Assembly (NCBI GenBank): GCA_019828565.1
Contig: JAHDYR010000069.1
Coordinates: 434,001 to 498,000, forward strand
Direction: 5' to 3'
DNA length: 64,000 nt
From: Carpediemonas membranifera
Taxonomy: Eukaryota > Fornicata
Shown here: positions 47,679 to 57,830 of the stretch, in pieces
Layout of the letters: the number at the start of each line of letters is the position of its first letter
How positions within the stretch are numbered: position 1 is the stretch's first letter
Position numbers and translations under genes: made by a program
Notes under the pieces: generated by a model
What the model was told of the DNA's origin: nothing
What the model saw: only the letters and a program-made list of their open reading frames with translations
Database searches by the model: none

Positions 47679-49907
47679 ATGCATTTACCTGAAACAAAAC
47701 TCAACAACGCCCCGTTCCTGCGAAAGGCCACCACCAAGTCGTGGTATACTTTCCGTCAAGACTACGAGCAGTATGCTGCCCGTGAAGCCGATCCGATCGT
47801 TGCCTTTGACCTAATCGAAACGCAGGTCCTAGAGGTTCTTAAGATCCGAATCCCTGAACTTGAGGGGTTCCTTGAGTACGCTAATGAAACGCCGGATGAA
47901 GAGCCGGCCGATACCTCTGAACTCAACGAGGCCTTTATCACCATGGTAGACGAGCTGATGCAGCCTCTGGATGAGGTGGACGCTTTAGATCGCTTTAAGG
48001 ACTTGTCGTGCGGCTCTGAGGGTAACCTCATTGACAACATGGCCGCGTATGCCCTGGCGTATAAGCGTCAAGTTCGTAACTGTTGTAAGGTTCGGCCCAC
48101 GGAGAAGCTCATCGTCGATGCCTTTGTTGCTGGCATCAGGTACGGTCGCTTGAAGGAGCGAGTGAATGCTAAGAAGGCGAAGACGCTTGACGAGACGATC
48201 GCCGAGGCATTCATCCAGGCCACGGAAGCAGAGAAGGCTCGCAGAGAGCACCAGCGTGTGGAGCGAGAGAGTGCGACCTCCGCAACGATGACTAAGGCTA
48301 AGGAGAAGTCGGAAACTGCTTGTGAGTACTGCCAGCGCAAGGGTCACACTGCTGATACGTGTTGGAAGCGTAAGCGTGACGAGCGTGAGGGAGTAAAGGG
48401 GCAGAAGTACGTTCATCTTAATGCTTTGGTCGCGGAGGACCGCGACAACAGACCCATTGGCGAGGTGGGCATCCTGGGGAGAGTGTTGGCGTTCCTTTAT
48501 GACACAGGGGCCTCTGCCGACTTTATATCCCAATCCCTCGTCAAAGAGCTCGGCCTAGTCGTCGAGCCCGACCATGCTAAGGTTAAGCTGGCCACTGGTA
48601 CGATTTACAACTCACCCGGCATTGTTAAGTTGAGTGCAGATTTTGGAGTGTTGCCATCTACTGGGCGGAGAACTCAAGCTGCTCTCAATTTGCGGGTGCT
48701 ACCCGGGCTGAAGCCGACATTAGTTATGGGAATATCGACATTAAGTGCGTTGGGGCTAATCACGATCGTCAAGCCGACGATGGAGAATTCTGGAGAGCCA
48801 CACTTCGCGGAGCTTGATGAAGATGAAGTAGACGAGACGTTATTTACCCTTGCTGAAGCGGAGCACGAACTACAGATACGTAGCTTCCCTGAAGAGACTA
48901 ATACCATCCTAAGCAAGTACAAAGACGTTCTCGGCGACATTTCGCAGCCAGCAGACGTTCCACCCTTCGAACTGGTTCTTACAAACCAGAAGGTTATCAA
49001 CATCCCTCCATACCACGTCTCGGCTGAAGAAAGAGAGGATATGCAGCGCCAGACGGCGCAGCTGGAGGATCTGAATGTGATTGAGGAGTCTACGAGCAAC
49101 TATAACAATCCTACGGTGCTTGTATGGAAGCGCGATCGCACCCGCAGGCTCTGCTTGGACTTTCGGCGCCTTAACGACGCGACGGAGGACTTCGATCACG
49201 ACCTCCCTATCATTGACGATCTGGTAGCAAGACTAGAGGGTAAGACCCTCTTCGCTAAGCTGGACCTAAGCAAGGCCTTTCACCAGATTCCTATGACCAA
49301 GAGCTCACGCAGACTAACGGCGTTTACAGTTGGGAAGCGTAAGTACCAGTACAAGCGTTTAGCTTTCGGACTCAAAGGGGCCGCAGCCTTCTGTCAGAAG
49401 ACCCTCGAATCCGTACTGGGCGATGCACTGTGGACACGGTGTCTCGCATATGTAGACGACATAGTAATATTCGGAGAGAACCAGAGAGAGTACCTCGACA
49501 ATCTGGACTATGTCTTGAGAAAGCTCAACTCGGCCAAGTTGAAGCTGAATCTGTCCAAGTCTGAGTTCGGACTGACAGAAATAGAATACTTGGGCTGGCT
49601 TGTGAATGGCGACGGCAAGCGAATCGCGCCTGACCGCCTAGAAGGCATCGACCGCCTAACCAGCCCGAGAGATGTTGCCGGAGTCAGAACCTTACTCGGG
49701 TTCACGAACTATTTTAGCCATATGATTCCGAACTACGGCAATATGATGGAGCCAGTCCTGGCTCTGACGAGAAACCAAGGAAGAGTTCCGTTGGGAGAAG
49801 GCCCAACAAGATGCCCTAGTCGACATCAAAGCGACCCTATCTCAGAACAACATGTTAAGTCACCCCAAGCGTGGCTGCCAATTAATCCTACAAACCGACG
49901 CGAGTGA
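47679..49907 (+). CDS. Element 4 gag-protease-reverse transcriptase
   Basis: From the ATG 11 nt after the LTR. Gag helices up to about residue 200, zinc knuckle CEYCQRKGHTADTC, protease YDTGASADFIS, RT with FAKLDLSKAFHQIPM and the YVDDIVIFG active site, then the connection domain. The frame leaves the coding register near 49780 (…ALTRNQ), where the continuation EEFRWEKAQQDAL lies in the frame of the next ORF. Confidence 0.9.
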   Translation: MHLPETKLNNAPFLRKATTKSWYTFRQDYEQYAAREADPIVAFDLIETQVLEVLKIRIPELEGFLEYANETPDEEPADTSELNEAFITMVDELMQPLDEVDALDRFKDLSCGSEGNLIDNMAAYALAYKRQVRNCCKVRPTEKLIVDAFVAGIRYGRLKERVNAKKAKTLDETIAEAFIQATEAEKARREHQRVERESATSATMTKAKEKSETACEYCQRKGHTADTCWKRKRDEREGVKGQKYVHLNALVAEDRDNRPIGEVGILGRVLAFLYDTGASADFISQSLVKELGLVVEPDHAKVKLATGTIYNSPGIVKLSADFGVLPSTGRRTQAALNLRVLPGLKPTLVMGISTLSALGLITIVKPTMENSGEPHFAELDEDEVDETLFTLAEAEHELQIRSFPEETNTILSKYKDVLGDISQPADVPPFELVLTNQKVINIPPYHVSAEEREDMQRQTAQLEDLNVIEESTSNYNNPTVLVWKRDRTRRLCLDFRRLNDATEDFDHDLPIIDDLVARLEGKTLFAKLDLSKAFHQIPMTKSSRRLTAFTVGKRKYQYKRLAFGLKGAAAFCQKTLESVLGDALWTRCLAYVDDIVIFGENQREYLDNLDYVLRKLNSAKLKLNLSKSEFGLTEIEYLGWLVNGDGKRIAPDRLEGIDRLTSPRDVAGVRTLLGFTNYFSHMIPNYGNMMEPVLALTRNQGRVPLGEGPTRCPSRHQSDPISEQHVKSPQAWLPINPTNRRE

Positions 49908-51516
49908 CTACGCTGTCGGGGCAGTTTTGTTACAGATCGAAGACGGGGAGGAGCGTCCGATTGCTTTCTATTCCAAGACACTATCGGATGTTCAAAGAAG
50001 GTGGAGCACCTATGAAAAGGAAGGCTTCGGCATTTATTACGCTATGATCAAGGCCGAGCGGTTCCTAGTAGGCAGGCCGTTTACTGTGAGAACGGACCAC
50101 CGGAATTTGCTGTATATCGCGACAAGCACGAACGCTAAGGTAACTAGATGGCGCATGGCACTGGAAAGGTTCGACTATTCCGTCGTACACGTGCCTGGTC
50201 AAGCGAACGGTGCTGCCGACGCGCTATCTCGCCTATGCGGTGCAACAGTCGAGGCAGATGATCACGCCACGTGGATCTCCGAGGTTCACGGAGGCATACA
50301 CGGCCATCTCGGAGCGAGAGCGACGGTGAACAAGCTTATATCGCTCGGTAGGAGGTGGAGGGGCATGTATAAGGACGCAGAGGAGTTTGTCCAGTCGTGT
50401 CCTGTGTGCCAGGTCACGCGCAAGACGGCCAAGCCCGTCCAACACTTACGCCACCGTACGGCAGGTCGCCTGCCGTTTGATGTCGTGCAGGTAGACACGA
50501 TCGGACCCATCGCGGAGAGCGAGGGTCTGCGGTACGTGTGCGTGTTAATTGACACGTACTCGAAGCTAACTATGCTGGTCCCCACGCGTTCGACGGACGC
50601 AGATGCCGCGGCAGGGGCAATTTTGGCCTGGGTGGGTCACTACGGAATTCCCCGGGTGATTCACAGCGACGGGGGCAGCCAGTATAGAAATAAGCTGATT
50701 GACGCTCTAATGGAAAGGCTCGGGTCGCAACATCACGTCGGCACGCCTTACCGCCCGGGTTCTCAAGGAATAGTTGAGAGGGTCAACGCCGAGGTTAAGA
50801 GGCATCTAGAGACGCTAATGCTCGATCTGCAGGAGTTTAGATGGACGCGGCTACTACCTTTGGCTCAGTACATCATTAATTCAACATCTGTGGCCAGGAC
50901 AGGCCTATCGCCACTGAATTTGCTTTATAACCAAGACGTGGTCGTAAGACCAGAAGAGATCATGAGCAATGAGAGCAAGATGCCATTTGAGGCCTTCAAG
51001 CGCAGCCTGGAACTACAGAGAGTCATCCAAGACCAGGCGCTGCAACAACAAACACCATCAGAAGCATCACACGTGGCCCTATCGAACAAGCCAGTGCTGG
51101 TAACGACCACTGTCGGCCGCCGCACGAAGCTGGCTGGGCCAATGTGGTGCCAGGGACCCGCAGAGTCGCCGAACGTTTACTACGTGGAGAACCTGACGAC
51201 AGGCGTAGTGGCTAAGGTCCATGCCGAGCGTCTAAGACATTTTGAGTCTGACGCGACAAGGGCTGAGTTGACACGGCTCGCGGCCCAGAGAGTTGACGAA
51301 TATGTCGTAGAAGCGATCGACTCTCACAAATTTGAGGACGGCGTCCTTCACCTACATGTGCTGTGGGAGGGGTACCTCGAGGAAGAGGCGACATGGGAAC
51401 GCTTCAACGCCGACCTTGATGAACTTAGGGCGTTTGAGGAGTACCTCGCAGACAAACCGAGTTTGCGCAGAAAACTCCGAGGTCAAAGGAAATTAGCTTC
51501 CTATAGGCAGCGCTAA
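49852..51516 (+). CDS. Element 4 RNase H-integrase-chromodomain
   Basis: RNase H (LQTDASDYAVGAVLLQ, TYEKEGFGIYYAMIKAE, RTDHRNLLY), integrase zinc finger (HGGIHGHLGA with CPVCQ), core D,D,E (VQVDTIGP, HSDGGSQYRN, GIVERVNAEV) and chromodomain (HVLWEGYLEEEATWERFN). Protein-like sequence begins about 60 nt before the first ATG, which indicates a single one-base shift relative to the upstream frame. Confidence 0.9.
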   Translation: MLSHPKRGCQLILQTDASDYAVGAVLLQIEDGEERPIAFYSKTLSDVQRRWSTYEKEGFGIYYAMIKAERFLVGRPFTVRTDHRNLLYIATSTNAKVTRWRMALERFDYSVVHVPGQANGAADALSRLCGATVEADDHATWISEVHGGIHGHLGARATVNKLISLGRRWRGMYKDAEEFVQSCPVCQVTRKTAKPVQHLRHRTAGRLPFDVVQVDTIGPIAESEGLRYVCVLIDTYSKLTMLVPTRSTDADAAAGAILAWVGHYGIPRVIHSDGGSQYRNKLIDALMERLGSQHHVGTPYRPGSQGIVERVNAEVKRHLETLMLDLQEFRWTRLLPLAQYIINSTSVARTGLSPLNLLYNQDVVVRPEEIMSNESKMPFEAFKRSLELQRVIQDQALQQQTPSEASHVALSNKPVLVTTTVGRRTKLAGPMWCQGPAESPNVYYVENLTTGVVAKVHAERLRHFESDATRAELTRLAAQRVDEYVVEAIDSHKFEDGVLHLHVLWEGYLEEEATWERFNADLDELRAFEEYLADKPSLRRKLRGQRKLASYRQR

Positions 51517-51825
51517 TAACCAACGGCTCATCAAAAAGCCATTTTGGGGTTTTGCCCAGTTGGTGACCGCAGCCTAGGGGGGGAAGAGCAGAACGTTGGA
51601 ATCTAGTTACTGATATTGGTTATTTCTTATGTTCTACACCATTCTGTGCGCTATTTGTTCGTTTAGAACAGCGTTCTTCAGACTATTGTGCTCAATTGCG
51701 TTTTTGACTTCACTGGAGTCGGTCTGGCGGGTTTTGCATTTCGCCGGACTTGAACCGTTAGAATTTTTGCTGACGGTTGGGAGGCACGTTTGAGCTTGTG
51801 GACGGTTTGGGATCATGGGGGGTAG

Positions 51826-51919
51826 TGTCATGACGACCTCATTTAATGATCAGTCTTATTTGGTCAATGATCTCAAACCTGCTTCTAAATTTCACTCTCT
51901 CAATTGTTTGGGTACCACA
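51826..51919 (+). repeat. Element 4, 3' LTR (94 bp)
   Basis: Identical to 47574-47667; followed by GCACG. A G-run (GGGGGGTAG) directly upstream may serve as polypurine tract. Confidence 0.93.
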
Positions 51920-53557
51920 GCACGTTCTGACCAGCGTGTTGAACCTTGACAAGGCCAAGCAGCGTCCAGAAGTCCTTCATAAGATAGTGACTCACATGCA
52001 TGACAGGTGGAATGAACGTGACATCAGCGTACTTTGTGAGCACGTGAAGTGGGCCATCTATCTCGTTGGCATAGGTCAGACAGCAGACATCTCGGTGACC
52101 ATCGCGGGACCCAAACCGTGTCATGTCTTTCACGCCACCAGCGTCACGAAGACGGATGCTATCTGCGATTGTCCAGCGATCGCAACGATTGGCAAACGGG
52201 TCGCTTGCGACCTTTCCCATGTGTAGGGAGGAGAATGGAGAGCGGTAGTATCGTCCCCGCTTGACGCCACTAACAATCTGCAACGCTTTGTGATCGCCGC
52301 AGATCCCGAGCAGGCTGATGACAACACGGCTGCGTGGGAGCAACGAACTGTCACCACATGCGAAGGGGATACCAATGAGCTTGTTCATTAGCCGCTGTAC
52401 ATCATCAAAGAACGAAGGAATGAGCTTCTCTGTGCCCTGAAATGTAAGAAGCGTCATGGGTGGGGTAATCTTCTGTGGTAGGGCTGCTCCCTCGCGATCA
52501 ATTATGCGATATTTGACCGCCGTACAGTCGGCCCGATATCCATCAAACCATAGGAGCATCTCAAGACCATAAGCCTCCTGTCGGCTCTCCGGGTTAATAG
52601 TGACGGATTGAACGAACTTGCTTGACTTGATATCGCGCTGAACTCGGTCGGGGAACTTCAGCATGAACTTAATCTGGGCGAAAGGGTCATAGGACAGAGC
52701 GCTGATCACCATCCGGTGAGATTTCTTTGTTCCACGCGGAATGATGCCCATGTTCCGGCATAATCTCTGAATCTCCGGCAGCTTGGATGGATCATCATGC
52801 GAAATGTATAGCCGTGACTCCCCCGATATCTTCTCGAAGTGGTGAGCGAAGAGGCAGTCGTGTTCATCGAGAGTCTCTTGCAGGTCGGTGTGGGTGGTTG
52901 GGTCATATAGGACGTAAAAAGCCTCCGCGACTTCCACGCTACGCGTGAAACCGGCTCCTGCTTGACATTGAAGCTCTTGGTTAGACTCCCCATCACGCCC
53001 AGAGACATCGGGCTGCTCAGGAGTGAACGCGTTGACGTCCTCGATCAGTGTTGGGTCTGATATAACAGATCGTATGGCTGGGATGGACAGCAGGTCATAC
53101 CCAAGATTCTGGAGACTGTCTACCACCGGTGGAGTGTGAATTCAAGGCGAACTCCCATGTCGGAGGCCATTGAAACAAATGCATGGCGGAGTCGGTCGTA
53201 GCGATTCTTCCCTAACTCGACGGCACAGATAATTGCCATGGCCGTGTATAGGCTCTTCGTCTTCGCCTCGTTGTCGACTCGCGTAACAGTCACATGAGCA
53301 GTGCTGTGATTCCTCATCAATGCGCTCCAATCAGCATTAACGACTGCACTACGTAACGTAGCATCACTATGTGTCACCCTCAGTGGACATGACGTCAGGA
53401 AATCTCGGAGAATGCGCAAGCACTGCTCCTTGCTGTCTAAACGAAACGATTTGTCGCGGTTTCGGAGCAGAAACTCGTCTAAGACAGCGGTGATGATAGA
53501 TCCAAGAGAACTGTCCGCCCCATAGGTGATGACGACTTCCCAGTTCTCGAAACGCAT

Positions 53558-54399
53558 TGCTTCAATAGCAATAGGACAAATTTACAAAGTAAATACACAA
53601 ATGTGCTGATGTAGGGCATGGTGGCGGATCTGGCGCTGGTGGCGGACGTGGAGACACTGGGGGTGCTCCACAACCACGTCCACTGCAAGGGTGACTCATG
53701 TAGAGTCGCCCGAAAAGCAGAAAGCATGCGGACAACACAATAGAGGATGATTCAGAGATCGAGACAAGTGGTAAGAGGGTGAGGACTGAGTAAATGGATT
53801 GCAAATGAGTCTTTTTAATGTCTCACCACCTGTTTGGGCCTCAGCGCTGTCGTTCAGGCCAATCCACGTTTGTGGATCCGTGCAGTTTATGGCTTATCGA
53901 CCGGACATCTCCTGAACTGAGCGCCAGGGGGCGGAGGTGGCGTTGGCGTGGGGCGTGGGGCGTGGAGGCGCTGGGGGCGGGGGTGGCGTTGATATTGGGC
54001 AATTACATAAAGTGCACGGTGCTTGGAATTTCATTCCAACCTCAAAATGGCGGGAAAGCATTATTGGAAGGAACTAGTGGCAGCTATGCGGTTCTTTATA
54101 CTGCAAAAGCAACCAGCTGTCGTCAAAAAGCGCGCCATCTACCATCAATAACCAACATCTGCGTTGCACTCCACTGTTCTCGGTCGTTAATGCACAAAAT
54201 CACTAAACAACATCAAAAGGACTGTTCATACGTTATTAAACATTGCTTGCTACTTCTGTTTCATCTTATTGTCGTTTACAGCTGTGTTGTCCTCAACAAA
54301 TGCCAAGACGGAGGCAACGCTGTCCGGGCCATCTGTGTCCATGACACTCACGCCTGTTCTCATTTCACAGATGAAAGACAGCCGAACACATCAAACCAT
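53558..54399. other. Intergenic, G-rich low-complexity stretches
   Basis: 842 bp. Two GGTGGCGG-rich patches (53620-53670 and 53925-53990) produce Gly- or Pro-rich spurious frames. The recurring motif TGCAGTTTAT is at 53881-53890 and an ATAAAGTGCA form near 54008. A 211-codon plus-strand frame (53818-54453) has no recognisable content. Confidence 0.4.
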
Positions 54400-54995
54400 T
54401 TACTTCCTCCCCTTCCTTGTCTTCGGCACACTCTCTTCACCAGTGCCATCTGACAGAAGCTCCGCCACGAGATACACCGTGGCATGATTACCCGTAATGA
54501 CAATGACCTTCTCGTGGCCCGTCTCCCTGATGGCATCACTGAGTTGAGTCAGACTTCTGAAATCCTGAGGGTAGACCCTTCCGTTGTCGTAAACAGTCGC
54601 TGAGTTGACTATGCGACCATCTTCCTCTTCTCTGCGCTGCAGGACCATGACCTTCTCCTTCTCGAGATGCGTCCAAGCCGAGATAGCAGTGCCTGTCAGC
54701 CAGCCCTGGCCGTTGAACAGCTCGGAAGGGTCCCACCATGTGCCCCTGACCTGGCCCTCGGCCTTTTTGGCCATGGATTCCTCGGCGTGTTCTCTCAGAT
54801 GATTTTTTTGAAATGTTTGATTCGATTCTTACCCAGTACTTGGCCGTGCTTAATGTCGTTGAGCGAATGAGCGATGCAGGCTCCGTCACGGTGAATCTCC
54901 TTGGCAGGGCAGGTCAGGATCCTGTCGATCGCGGTTTGTACGTCGAAGACCAGCTCAGGCTCATGCTCGTTGTCACTGATCGTCACGACTGACAT
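54400..54995 (-). pseudogene. OTU-like cysteine protease, short broken copy
   Basis: The first frame (start MSVVTISDNEHEPELVFDV) holds IHRDGACIAHSLNDIKHGQ, the DGxC catalytic loop. After a run of seven A at about 54800 the homologous sequence continues in another frame (NHLREHAEES, then MAKKAEGQVRGTWW) to GNHATVYLV, which supplies the histidine. It aligns with the C-terminal domain of the neighbouring 572-aa protein. Sequence further upstream resembles that protein's acidic linker but contains stops. A partial, decayed duplicate. Confidence 0.6.
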
Positions 54996-55160
54996 ATTGT
55001 CGTCATCTTCCGGCCCACGCACCACCGTGTCAGGCTCCTCCTCGTCTGCCTACTTACCCTTCTTCTCCTCTGTCTCCACCTCCTTGTCCTCCTTCTTCTC
55101 CGTCTCAGCCTTCTCCTAAACGTACACAGTCGAACGCACTACAAAGGCATATCCAAATCT

Positions 55161-56879
55161 TCATTCAATCTCAACGACCTCGCACTTCTTCTGGTACAGC
55201 GTGGCGTGAGCCGGATCGCCTTCGATGACAATAGCGAAATTATCTGTCAACCCCCACAAGTCTGCATCGGGTGCAAGCATGGTGGTGCCATCAAACAGGT
55301 ATAAGATGGCGGAGATGCCTTGCATGCCGTTGTATCCGTCGTATGACTGGACAACAAGGATGTTCCGCTTCTGCTTCCTTGCCCAGACTCGGATGGCGTT
55401 CGAGTTATAGTAGCCGGAGTCCGGATCTGTCAGGCTACGCTCCGTGACATTCTTCTTAGACCAGTACTTGGCCTTCACTGACTGGCAGAGGCCACGCTGC
55501 CACTTTTCGAAGTCGCCATCAACTCGGCCACCCAACTCAATGGCTTGGAGACAATATGCAACGCAGTTGCCGTCACTCTTGACATGAATCGCGGTACAGT
55601 TAGTCGTGAGAGCCTCCACGTTGATGCACGTCTGCACCGCGGCCTCAGAGGTGATGCGAGTCTGAGTCTCCGGCTCAGTCTGGATGCAGGCGTCGCATGT
55701 GTTCACCGTCTCCTCTTCTGCCTCACCCCTCTTCTCCTTCGCCTCCTCCTGCTCCTCCTCTGTCTCCTCCTCTGAGTCCTCAGGCCTGGCCTTCTCGGGC
55801 GTGATGAAGAGGGCCTTGCGCTTCACAGACATGGAGGCCTCGGGCTCGTTCGTAGCGCGTCGGGGGCAGGAAGTCCTGGAGAGCGTGCCAGACTGTGGCG
55901 GCATGGGGCTGGCGGCGAACGAAACATCGCAGGAAGCAAGGTACCCAACGTCATGCTCATGATGGATACGCCTGCACTCAAGAAAATGGTCTCTTCTCTC
56001 GTCAGTCACCTGCTTCTTCAGCCGCTCGACCTGCTCCTTGAGAGATTGGATCTCCGTCTTCTGAGCAGAGATCAGACTGGCTGTCACGCGACGTACGACT
56101 CGAGCTTCAGCAGGGAGTCTCGTGGTCAACGTCTTCTCGCCAGTAAGCGCCTGAGTATCGATCTGGTCGGCCCAGAGATAGCGCTGAAGCACGTGGTCGG
56201 CGTGATCCTCGCCGGGACAGGGGGCGTTATCCCTGCGGGCCCGCACACGACGAGTACCGCAGATCTCATCGTACACTCGCTCCCATACCACGTCATACTT
56301 GGACTCGCGCGTGTATTCCATCTCCTTTTCCAACTCCTTTCGGTCTTCCTCATCGGCCAGCTTCATCATCTGAACCCGAGTACAATCCCTGATGTCCTCG
56401 TCCTCCTCCTTCGCGAGTTCACACTCAAGCCTAGCGTTTGTCTTCATTCTAGCCTCACGAATGCTCTTCTTCACCCGAATACGCGCGCTCTCCACCTCGC
56501 CGTCGTACAGGTGCGTGAAGGTATCCCCGCCGAGGACCTGCTTCAGTGTTTTCTTGTGTTCCCCTGTGACCCTTTCACCCTCATTCAATTTCATCGTCGC
56601 CATAAACTGCGCCTTAAGGTCCTTCTTCATATCTTCCGTCTCCTGGCGCGTGAGGCGGAAGAACGTGGCAATACGCTTGAGATTAACACCTGTGTAAACA
56701 ATTTCGCTCAGTAACGTACGTTCCTTGATCACAGTAGCGAGTAAATCGCGCCTAGGCAGCAAAAGCGCGCGAAGGACGTCGCATTTGCCTTTAGCGCTTG
56801 CAGCTGCATTGATCTTGGTCATTAGCTCCTTCTTCTCGAACTCAGTGGCTTCTTCCAGCCAAGTGAACAAGTCTAGCAT
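55161..56879 (-). CDS. OTU-like cysteine protease with coiled-coil N terminus
   Basis: 572 aa, intact frame. Residues 1-130 are helical. About 130-330 is a charged coiled coil (ESARIRVKKSIREARMKTNA...). About 365-405 is an acidic linker (EEETEEEQEEAKEKRGEAEE). The C-terminal 150 residues form an OTU-like domain: KSDGNCVAYCLQAIELGG with Asp436 and Cys439 and a distal GDPAHATLY with His558 as the expected catalytic pair. OTU enzymes remove ubiquitin or ubiquitin-like proteins. Two broken relatives lie within 6 kb. The assignment rests on motif spacing alone. Confidence 0.6.
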   Translation of the reverse strand: MLDLFTWLEEATEFEKKELMTKINAAASAKGKCDVLRALLLPRRDLLATVIKERTLLSEIVYTGVNLKRIATFFRLTRQETEDMKKDLKAQFMATMKLNEGERVTGEHKKTLKQVLGGDTFTHLYDGEVESARIRVKKSIREARMKTNARLECELAKEEDEDIRDCTRVQMMKLADEEDRKELEKEMEYTRESKYDVVWERVYDEICGTRRVRARRDNAPCPGEDHADHVLQRYLWADQIDTQALTGEKTLTTRLPAEARVVRRVTASLISAQKTEIQSLKEQVERLKKQVTDERRDHFLECRRIHHEHDVGYLASCDVSFAASPMPPQSGTLSRTSCPRRATNEPEASMSVKRKALFITPEKARPEDSEEETEEEQEEAKEKRGEAEEETVNTCDACIQTEPETQTRITSEAAVQTCINVEALTTNCTAIHVKSDGNCVAYCLQAIELGGRVDGDFEKWQRGLCQSVKAKYWSKKNVTERSLTDPDSGYYNSNAIRVWARKQKRNILVVQSYDGYNGMQGISAILYLFDGTTMLAPDADLWGLTDNFAIVIEGDPAHATLYQKKCEVVEIE

Positions 56880-57761
56880 CGTATATCGCCAAGAGACGTT
56901 AAATGGTTACTAAAAGTTTATGTATATCGCCTGCGGCTTGTAAGCACTCACACCGTGACTACCACCAGCCGTCATCACACCCCTAGCCCTACCCACACGT
57001 CCATTCTCGCCGATGCTGATTAAATCGTCCGGCCAGCGAGCCGGGGCCTTTCGCAAATTTAATATGGCCAAGAGACGTTATCTGCGGCTGAAACGAGCCC
57101 CATATAACCCCCTATGAAGTTATACGGAGAAATCATCGCCGATTTTCACGTTTCGGCGAGCTCCGGCCAAGGGGTCCAGGAGTCAGCTTTTGGGGGAAGG
57201 TCTGTGGTGCTCTAACGTACCTCGGGACGCACTGTGGAGGCCCCTAGAGTACTCGGTCATGGCATGTCAGACCAAGGGTCCCTCAAATCTGGCCCTATTC
57301 AGGATGCACCCCCTACATACTGTCCAGGGTTCAGGAATTTCCCTTATTGGGTAGGGGAATTTCCTCGGGCTTTCCCCCGAGGAAATTCCCTAGCATTTCG
57401 ACTCGGTAAGAAAAAAAAAAAATCAACAACGAGCTGTATTCATAATCTATAAATGAGGTTGAATACATGCCTACACATGAGGACTACTCATGCGTAGTTT
57501 TGAGCTTTAAATCCTGCTAGAAAAAAGTAACATAGGGACAATTATTCCTTGGGAGTTCAGACTCAAAAATCGGGCTGGGGGGAGGAAATGGTCCATAAGT
57601 ACGCCTTATGGGTCGCTTCCTCCTCTCTGCCCTTTTTTTATTGACTTCTGATTTGCCAGATTTGACACATGTTCGAGGTGAGTCTTAGATTACTCAAAAT
57701 GGCCTCCCTGATTCAGCAGATAGACTCAAAATTTCACAATTCGTACTCAAAACCAATTTCA
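56880..57761. other. Intergenic region between divergent OTU-like and kinase genes
   Basis: About 880 bp. Contains a strong hairpin at 57355-57390 and an A-tract at 57410-57421. No convincing gene. Confidence 0.45.
57355..57390. repeat. Perfect 15-bp inverted repeat (hairpin)
   Basis: Arms GGGAATTTCCTCGGG and CCCGAGGAAATTCCC separated by six bases, followed 20 bp later by 12 A. It could be an RNA 3'-end structure or the end of an unrecognised mobile element. Confidence 0.7.
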
Positions 57762-57826
57762 ACAGACGTCTGTTGCAAAATCTGCCAAAAACGCACTTTA
57801 AAGTCATTTTTGCAACAGACGTCTGT
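57762..57826. promoter_or_regulatory. 19-bp inverted repeat bracketing the kinase promoter motif
   Basis: Arms at 57762-57780 and 57808-57826 are exact reverse complements (each contains the palindrome ACAGACGTCTGT). The loop contains CGCACTTTAAAG (57792-57803), the same motif seen next to other starts. The ATG of the kinase is 4 bp after the right arm. This looks like a paired operator around a core promoter. Confidence 0.5.
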
Positions 57827-57830
57827 GGAA

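Larger units (their letters stand above)
47574..51919 (+). mobile_element. Ty3/gypsy chromodomain retrotransposon (element 4)
   Basis: 4,346 bp, plus orientation, identical 94-bp LTRs (TGTCATGACG...GGTACCACA), with a 5-bp target duplication GCACG (47569-47573 and 51920-51924). The leader between LTR and ATG is 11 nt and starts with the palindrome GTAATTAC. Two long frames carry a complete domain set. It sits inside a coding sequence of the opposite strand. Confidence 0.95.
46859..53557 (-). pseudogene. Large unknown gene disrupted by retroelement 4
   Basis: Read on the minus strand: 53120-53557 (145 codons), then after a one-base frameshift 51925-53126, then, past the inserted element, 46859-47573. 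If the element and one GCACG copy are ignored, the frame across the insertion site continues without a break, so the target was an intact coding region there of about 790 codons in total. Recognisable patterns are few: VVISLLGICGDHKALQIVSG, then FIPPVMHVSHYLMKDF. A GD core followed by a P-x-MH block is reminiscent of large transposase-like proteins, but I cannot name a family. The host of the insertion may itself be a mobile or viral gene. Confidence 0.6.

Noticed and set aside
49780-49860. Programmed frameshift in element 4
   Set aside because: The shift lies between RT and RNase H rather than gag and pol, with no slippery heptamer; a simple indel is more likely.
53818-54453. 211-codon plus-strand ORF
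   Set aside because: Low-complexity Arg/Trp/Gly start, no domain, overlaps the OTU-like relic on the other strand.
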